Shown one piece after another: positions 59,357 to 64,000 of a DNA stretch of 64,000 nt. The translations under genes were made by a program, and so were the position numbers. This DNA comes from Akkermansia muciniphila. GTDB lineage: Bacteria; Verrucomicrobiota; Verrucomicrobiia; Verrucomicrobiales; V1-33. Every line of letters starts with the position of its first letter. Positions within the stretch are counted from its first letter, which is position 1. The notes beneath the pieces were generated by a model that was not told the DNA's origin, did not search any database, and saw only the letters and a list, made by a program, of their open reading frames with translations. The stretch is taken from NCBI GenBank assembly GCA_943333275.1, contig CALQSQ010000003.1:1-64000 (forward strand), given 5' to 3'.

Positions 59357-60682
59357 TCAAGGCGCAACCGGCTTCACTTCGAAATGGTGCGGCTTGGGCT
59401 GGCGGGCGGCATCAATCTGCGCTTCCAACTTGGCAATTTCCTGGTCGAAGCGGGCAATCTCAGCGGTGCGTTTGGCTTCGAGTTCGGGGCCTTTGGCCCA
59501 GTCGGGGAAATTGAAGAGTTGGATCTCGCGCCAGCGGTGGAAGAACATGTCGTTCTTGGCAAAGACGAGGCGCAGGACTTCGCGGGATTGTTTGGTAATG
59601 GGGCCGGGGGCATTGGCCAGGTTCCAGCCTTTGGCGAGATCGTCAGCGCTGACGTTTCCAGCGGATTCGCCGTCGATGGTGACGGTGTAATTTCCGGCTG
59701 GGAGATCGGTGATGCGCAGTTCGAGGCGATTGAGGTCCTCCTGAACCGGAGCGAGTTTGAGGGAGGCTTCGGCGCGTTCATCGATGGGCATCGGGAGCGC
59801 GTCATCCACACGGTCAAAGCTCACGCCGCCTTGGGTTTTTGTAGTTTTTTCGATGCGGCAGCCTTCGACGGCTCCCGTTTTCAAGGTGCTGGCGTTGATC
59901 TCCGCGCGTGAGACCATGGCAGTGGCACCCAGTCCCTTGAGGACCGCCCAGGCCATGATGGTTTGTCCGGCAGGTCCGGGATGCACCGCGTCTCCACCGC
60001 CGATGATCCCATCGGGCTTCGCGGCATGCTCCCGGCGCATGATGGTCATGTAGGGATCGAACTGATCGACGTAGGCGGCTCCAGACTTGGTGGCGACCTC
60101 CTTGAGGCCATCGGAAAATTTCCTCAGGGAATCATTTCGCACATCCTTTTCCGGGGTGGGGCCTTTGTCCTCGATGGGTTGCGGCGTCAGAAAGGCCACG
60201 CGAGCGCCGTTGGCTCCGAGCACCTTGGAAATCTCCGCCTGGCTGCGGACGTAGGCACGGAAAATGTCCTCGCGGAAAGGCTGATAGGAGTGGTCGTTCA
60301 TCCCGAATTTCACGGTGACGAAGGTGGGTTTAAACGGAAGCACATCACGCGCCAGGCCATTGCCCACCGAGCCCTCGACGATTTTTTGCTGCTCCTCCTC
60401 CTTGGCGGCAAACAACTGACCCTCATCCGGATGGGAACGCTGGCGCAACCATGAGGTATCCCCGCCCCAGCCCACATTCCGGAAGGACAATTTCCAGCCG
60501 GGATGCCGGGTGAGCGCATAGGCTTCGATATACGTCGTGTAGAGCCGCTGCTCGGTGATGCTGTCACCGAGGAAGACGATGCGGTCGCCGTCGCGGAGCG
60601 CGAAATCCGCCGCCATTGTTTGCGAAACGGTGAGCAATGCCACCGCGAGAGGAGAGAGAAATTTCCAGTTCGTGCTTTTCAT
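59357..60682 (-). CDS. secreted SGNH/GDSL hydrolase
   Basis: About 441 residues with a signal peptide ending SQTMAAD. The SGNH blocks are visible: DRIVFLGDSITEQRLYTTYIE (Ser), RNVGWGGDTSW (Gly), FVTVKFGMNDHSY (Asn), and GGDAVHPGPAGQTIMAWAVL with the D-x-x-H pair. The second half (about 280-440) is a helical, charged domain with a final coiled-coil-like helix (AEIARFDQEIAKLEAQIDAAR). It probably removes ester groups from plant or algal polysaccharide outside the cytoplasm. Confidence 0.9.
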   Translation of the reverse strand: MKSTNWKFLSPLAVALLTVSQTMAADFALRDGDRIVFLGDSITEQRLYTTYIEAYALTRHPGWKLSFRNVGWGGDTSWLRQRSHPDEGQLFAAKEEEQQKIVEGSVGNGLARDVLPFKPTFVTVKFGMNDHSYQPFREDIFRAYVRSQAEISKVLGANGARVAFLTPQPIEDKGPTPEKDVRNDSLRKFSDGLKEVATKSGAAYVDQFDPYMTIMRREHAAKPDGIIGGGDAVHPGPAGQTIMAWAVLKGLGATAMVSRAEINASTLKTGAVEGCRIEKTTKTQGGVSFDRVDDALPMPIDERAEASLKLAPVQEDLNRLELRITDLPAGNYTVTIDGESAGNVSADDLAKGWNLANAPGPITKQSREVLRLVFAKNDMFFHRWREIQLFNFPDWAKGPELEAKRTAEIARFDQEIAKLEAQIDAARQPKPHHFEVKPVAP

Positions 60683-60752
60683 AGGTGCCGAACGATTCCG
60701 GTGGAAAAACAGAACGCAAGCCGGGTGTGTAACAATTCGCGGAAACCTCCTA

Positions 60753-61079
60753 TCAGGGTCCGATGGCCAGCCAGTTGAACTCCACAGCGTAAACACGAGT
60801 GGCCGCCCAGCTCGCGATGACCGCTTGGAAGCCTGATTCGGTGATGTTTTCCGCCTTCAGGGTGATGCGAGAGCTGTCCCGCTCATCAAGGTCGAATCCC
60901 GTGAGTCCGAGTTGCACAACCGGAACTGATGCGAACGGGGAGGCGAAAACGATGTCCACAGTGAAACAACGCACATCGTCTACATGCGAATCAGCGGCAT
61001 CAAGCGTCCAGCCTTCAGTGAGGACGCCGACGCCAATGTCGGAGGCGAGAACTTTCCATGGAATGGGGGAGGAATGCAT
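60753..61079 (-). CDS. small H-type lectin domain protein
   Basis: A 108-residue soluble protein. Its C-terminal two thirds match the H_lectin (discoidin II-like) pattern: VDIVFASPFASVPVVQLGLTGFDLDERDSSRITLKAENITESGFQAVIASWAATRVYAVEFNWLAIG contains the F-x-x-P-F-x-x-x-P-V start, the N-I-T-x-x-G-F core and the terminal W-L-A. No signal peptide is visible. Such domains bind N-acetylgalactosamine-type sugars in snail and slime-mould lectins; in bacteria they are often phage or contractile-tail accessory domains. It stands alone here. Confidence 0.7.
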   Translation of the reverse strand: MHSSPIPWKVLASDIGVGVLTEGWTLDAADSHVDDVRCFTVDIVFASPFASVPVVQLGLTGFDLDERDSSRITLKAENITESGFQAVIASWAATRVYAVEFNWLAIGP

Positions 61080-61283
61080 GCAGCCAATGAACCAGCAGCA
61101 TTCGTGCCGGATTCATTCTCAATTGGAAAACCCGCGCGGTACGAATTACCCTCTAAAATCTAAAATCACACACCCTCTGAGGATGTGCAGTCTCACATCA
61201 TGGCTCCGTCGACATCTCCTGAACAGCTTATCACCTTGTATCTGTCGACTTGCCTCGGCCAAACGCTTGGTCTGGATTCCATT

Positions 61284-61913
61284 TCAGCTCTCCTTCGGTC
61301 CGGCCGGCGGCTTGTTCGGTTTCTTCCATGCGACCCAGGCGCGGTATCCCAGCAGCACCGCGATGGCGATCCCAAACAGGACGGGATAGCGAATGTCTGA
61401 TTTCACAATCATGTAATAGTGCACCACTCCGCCGATGGCGACCAGGTAGGTGAGCCGGTGGAGCAGCGCCCAGCGTTTCCCTCCCAGTCTCTTGATCATC
61501 GCATTGGTCGAGGTGATCGCCAGGGGCACCATCAGAAACAAGCTGGCCATGCCGATGGCAATAAACGGACGTTTGGAAACATCGTCAGGAATGCTGAGCA
61601 CCCGCCAGTCACGGTCGCCCACGATGTAGGCCAGCAGATGGACGAAGCCGTAAAAGAAGGCCAGGAGTCCGATCAGGCGGCGCTGTTTGAGCAGCCAGTT
61701 CCAGCCGAAGATTTTCCGCAGCGGTGTGACAAGCAGCGTGAGCACCAGAAAAACGAGCGTGAGCACGCCGGTGGTGCGGGTGACGAACTCCAGGGGATTG
61801 GCACCAAGTTTCCCCCGCCAGCTGTCCAGGATCAGGAGCAGGGCGGGCAGCAGTCCGTTGAAGAAAACGATCTTTCTTTGAAAGTGGGTGTCGGCGCTGA
61901 GAGTCATAGCCAT
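61284..61913 (-). CDS. msrQ: MsrQ, haem-binding membrane subunit of methionine sulfoxide reductase
   Basis: A 209-residue membrane protein of the YedZ family with about six segments, including TGVLTLVFLVLTLLVTPLR, RRLIGLLAFFYGFVHLLAYIVGD, and KRWALLHRLTYLVAIGGVVHYYMIVKSD, with the paired histidines that hold haem. It passes electrons from the quinone pool to MsrP. It begins directly after the msrP stop codon, so the two are one operon. Confidence 0.94.
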   Translation of the reverse strand: MAMTLSADTHFQRKIVFFNGLLPALLLILDSWRGKLGANPLEFVTRTTGVLTLVFLVLTLLVTPLRKIFGWNWLLKQRRLIGLLAFFYGFVHLLAYIVGDRDWRVLSIPDDVSKRPFIAIGMASLFLMVPLAITSTNAMIKRLGGKRWALLHRLTYLVAIGGVVHYYMIVKSDIRYPVLFGIAIAVLLGYRAWVAWKKPNKPPAGPKES

Positions 61914-62876
61914 TTAAAAGTTCCTCCTCAAATCCATGCCGGCATAAAGATGGGCAACCTGTTCGGCATAGCCGTTGAACATCAGCGTCTCGCGCATGCC
62001 TCCCTCGCCGATGCGCCGTTCGCGGGCCTGTGACCAACGCGGGTGATTCACAGTGGGATTGACGTTGGAATAGAACCCGTATTCCTCGGGGCCCGCGAGA
62101 TTCCAGGTGGTGGGTGGCTGGCGGTCGGTAAGCGTGATTTTCACCACGGACTTGATGCTCTTGAACCCATATTTCCATGGCACCACCAGACGGACCGGCG
62201 CGCCATTTTGATTTGGCAGGGTCTTGCCGTAGAGCCCCGTGGCCATGAGCGTAAGCGGATGCATGGCTTCATCCAGCCGCAAACCCTCGACGTAAGGCAG
62301 GTCAATGCCGGCGTATGGTGATTCAGGCATCTGCTTGATGTCGTAGTAAGTTTCAAACGCAACGTGCGTGGCCTGGCTCATGGGTTCGACCATCGCCAGC
62401 AGCCGGGAGAGCGGAAATCCAACCCAGGGAATCACCATGGACCACCCCTCAACACAACGAAACCGGTAGGTGCGTTCGATGGCGTCCATTTTCAGCAAAT
62501 CCTCCAAGCCAAAAGTCCGCGGCTTCTGCACCAGACCACCGACCTCCAGGGACCAGTGATTCGTGACAAAATTCCGGGCCTTCGCTGCCACCTCATACTT
62601 GTCTGTCGAGAACTCGTAGTAGTTGTTGTAGCCGGCGATTTCGCTGAACGTATTTGGCTTATCGTTGGCTCCCAGCGGAATCTGGGGCATCGTTTCCGGA
62701 ATCGTGGAAATGGCGGCACCGGTGTTTTTCACGTCGGATCGGGGACTGAAGGCCCGGTACAATCCGGCCGTGGCCAGCGTCGATCCCGCCCAGATGGAAG
62801 CCTTCATAAAAAAGCGTCGTCTCAAAAACACCGATTCTGGGGTGACTTCATTCGCAGGAATTTCGGGATCGTTCAT
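61914..62876 (-). CDS. msrP: MsrP, molybdopterin-dependent protein-methionine-sulfoxide reductase
   Basis: A 320-residue Tat-exported YedY-type enzyme that repairs oxidised methionine in envelope proteins. The Tat signal has [13 protein letters not shown]. The catalytic part includes [43 protein letters not shown] with the molybdenum-binding Cys, and [22 protein letters not shown]. The end ([31 protein letters not shown]) matches the family tail. It is first in the msrPQ pair, 73 bp from the cupin gene upstream. Confidence 0.95.
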   Translation of the reverse strand: MNDPEIPANEVTPESVFLRRRFFMKASIWAGSTLATAGLYRAFSPRSDVKNTGAAISTIPETMPQIPLGANDKPNTFSEIAGYNNYYEFSTDKYEVAAKARNFVTNHWSLEVGGLVQKPRTFGLEDLLKMDAIERTYRFRCVEGWSMVIPWVGFPLSRLLAMVEPMSQATHVAFETYYDIKQMPESPYAGIDLPYVEGLRLDEAMHPLTLMATGLYGKTLPNQNGAPVRLVVPWKYGFKSIKSVVKITLTDRQPPTTWNLAGPEEYGFYSNVNPTVNHPRWSQARERRIGEGGMRETLMFNGYAEQVAHLYAGMDLRRNF

Positions 62877-62949
62877 GAGTGAAAGCAGGGATCAACATGG
62901 ATGAGAGACAACCGGCCGGGGTTTATTCCGCAAGGGTCAGAAAATAGGC

Positions 62950-63435
62950 TCATGACTCCTCCTCCCCCTCATAGTAGCCCACATCCTCCGCGGCGACAAC
63001 GCGGCGCTCGGGATGCAGCCAGCGCTTGCCAGTGCGGGTGTAGGTGCCGACGTCCGCCGGGTGGTGGTCGGTAATGACATAGTAGGTGAGCATTTCGGAG
63101 CCATCGTTCTCAATCTGATGGGCATCGCCGGGATGGCAGATCAGATGGTCACCCGCGACGAGGCGTTGCGGTTCGCCCTGGTCATGGTGGAGCAGACCGG
63201 AGCCGGAAAGGATGATGTAGAATTCCGTCTGTGCCGCGTGCGAGTGCATGGGGAAATTGCGTTTGCCCGGCGGGAGCTGAGTCCGCTCGATATCAAAGGG
63301 ATGCCCCCCGCCCCAAGGGCCCTTGTCCTTGAGGCCACCCAGGGCAAGCGAGATGTGCTGCCGGTGGAGTTCAAAGGCCCCTTTTGGTGAAATGCGATGT
63401 TCCGTGGGAATGTCCGCCAGGTTGAGCTTGTTCAT
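62950..63435 (-). CDS. cupin domain protein
   Basis: A 161-residue protein with a single cupin barrel: MHSHAAQTEFYIILSGSGLLHHDQGEPQRLVAGDHLICHPGDAHQIENDG carries motif 1 (H-x-H-x(6)-E) and motif 2 (G-x(5)-P-x-x-x-H-like). Ligands H, H, E and H could bind Fe, Mn or Zn. No substrate motif is recognised. The sequence before the barrel (SLALGGLKDKGPWGGGHPFDIERTQLPPGKRN) resembles sugar- or auxin-type cupins. Context does not narrow the function. Confidence 0.82.
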   Translation of the reverse strand: MNKLNLADIPTEHRISPKGAFELHRQHISLALGGLKDKGPWGGGHPFDIERTQLPPGKRNFPMHSHAAQTEFYIILSGSGLLHHDQGEPQRLVAGDHLICHPGDAHQIENDGSEMLTYYVITDHHPADVGTYTRTGKRWLHPERRVVAAEDVGYYEGEEES

Positions 63436-63516
63436 TCAAGCACCCTGCCCGAAATCATCATCCCTTCAAGCTCACACTGTGGACGCGACATCTTTCTGCT
63501 GGAGTGCGACGCGACA

Positions 63517-64000
63517 TCACGCAGGGTCCGCCATGGCCAGCAGTTCCTCCAGATTCAACGCGCGCGTGAACATGTTCAGCGCGCCCTCCGCACTGCGCGG
63601 CTAGGCCGATTCGGGTTTATCCCAGTAAAGTTCGACCCCATTTTGATCCGGATCCCGGAGGTAAATGGCTTCGCTGACGCCGTGGTCCGCAGCCCCGTCG
63701 AGGGCGATGCCTGCATCGAGAACCCGGCGCAGCGCCCGGGCGAGGTCAGCGCGGGCGGGATAGAGAATGGCGGTATGAAAGAGTCCGGTGGAACCCGGCG
63801 GCGGCGGTGCACCTCCCTCACTTTCCCAGGTGTTCAGGCCGATGTGATGGTGGTAGCCTCCCGCAGAGAGGAACACCGCCTGTCCGCCATGGCGCTGCGT
63901 GATTTCAAATCCAAGCGCGCCCTGGTAAAAGGCGACCGCGCGGTCAAGATTTGCGACCTTGAGGTGCACATGGCCGATGCGAGTACCGGAGGGAATGGGG
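63517..64000 (-). pseudogene. VOC (CatE-like) dioxygenase-fold protein with an in-frame amber codon, cut by the window edge
   Basis: The frame enters the window from the right (IGHVHLKVANLDRAVAFYQGALGF) and shows a glyoxalase/VOC domain with YHHHIGLNTWES and a metal-binding D-P-D-x-N-G-V-E-L-Y at the end. TAG at 63601-63603 interrupts it after WDKPESA. Directly downstream, in the same frame, 27 codons encode PRSAEGALNMFTRALNLEELLA and a TGA at 63517-63519. Intact relatives have W-P-R in this place and end with a similar M-F-T-x-x-L-x-L-x-x-L-L tail, so TAG probably replaces TGG. The shorter product (to 63601) may still work. Confidence 0.8.

Overview
The window looks like chromosomal DNA of a member of the Verrucomicrobiota. 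The main reasons are the compact ddl-ftsQ-ftsA-ftsZ run with a divergent FtsZ, and several families abundant in that phylum and its Planctomycetes relatives: a DUF1501 Tat protein, an FG-GAP/DUF1080 secreted protein, a PhoPQ-activated-type protein, a PL10 pectate lyase, a tannase family protein and a very large beta-helix surface protein. The assignment is inferred from gene content, not from a marker-gene phylogeny. I saw no rRNA, tRNA or CRISPR array.

Layout. 0-0.15 kb: the end of an insertion sequence. 0.36-1.6 kb: pectate lyase. 1.6-7.6 kb: a nitrite/NO module. Here nirK (with a C-terminal cytochrome c domain), an FGE-like/SCO fusion, an outer-membrane barrel and a group III truncated haemoglobin form a tight minus-strand operon. 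A Crp/Fnr-type regulator is divergent from it, an FNR/DNR-type box lies between them, and a DUF2249 gene converges on the operon. 7.6-10.2 kb: an SGNH-like/MBOAT O-acylation pair. 10.3-14 kb: type II glutamine synthetase, a kinase-like/PP2C pair and a PDZ aspartyl protease. 14.1-19.6 kb: ddl, ftsQ, ftsA, ftsZ and a Jag/KhpB-like gene. 19.7-27.6 kb: secreted proteins, a DUF455/ATP-grasp fusion and an ArsR-methyltransferase fusion.

27.6-37 kb: a respiratory operon transcribed on the minus strand. In transcription order it encodes a CcoN-like integral membrane protein, CcoO, a membrane cytochrome c, CoxA, CoxC, CoxD (subunit IV), two small membrane proteins and CoxB, followed by CtaA. CoxA keeps all haem a, haem a3 and CuB ligands. 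The CcoN-like protein has lost every canonical histidine ligand, so it cannot be a normal oxidase subunit although its CcoO partner is intact. CoxC carries an insertion of about 290 residues. A near-consensus promoter overlaps a perfect 22-bp palindrome containing TGTGA-N6-TCACA upstream of the operon. This is the most unusual system in the window: a two-part oxidase supercomplex in which a ligand-less CcoN homologue may serve as scaffold, assembly factor or anchor for cytochrome c subunits.

37-47.3 kb: an accessory region with a three-gene surface-protein module (including a 2111-residue protein), a toxin-antitoxin pair, short direct repeats and two decayed vanX-like 3' ends about 9.4 kb apart. 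47.4-64 kb: HrpB helicase, tannase family esterase, a LysR/MFS divergent pair, KatG, DUF1501 and SGNH secreted proteins, an H-type lectin domain protein, MsrPQ methionine sulfoxide reductase, a cupin, and a VOC protein cut by an in-frame amber codon at the window edge.
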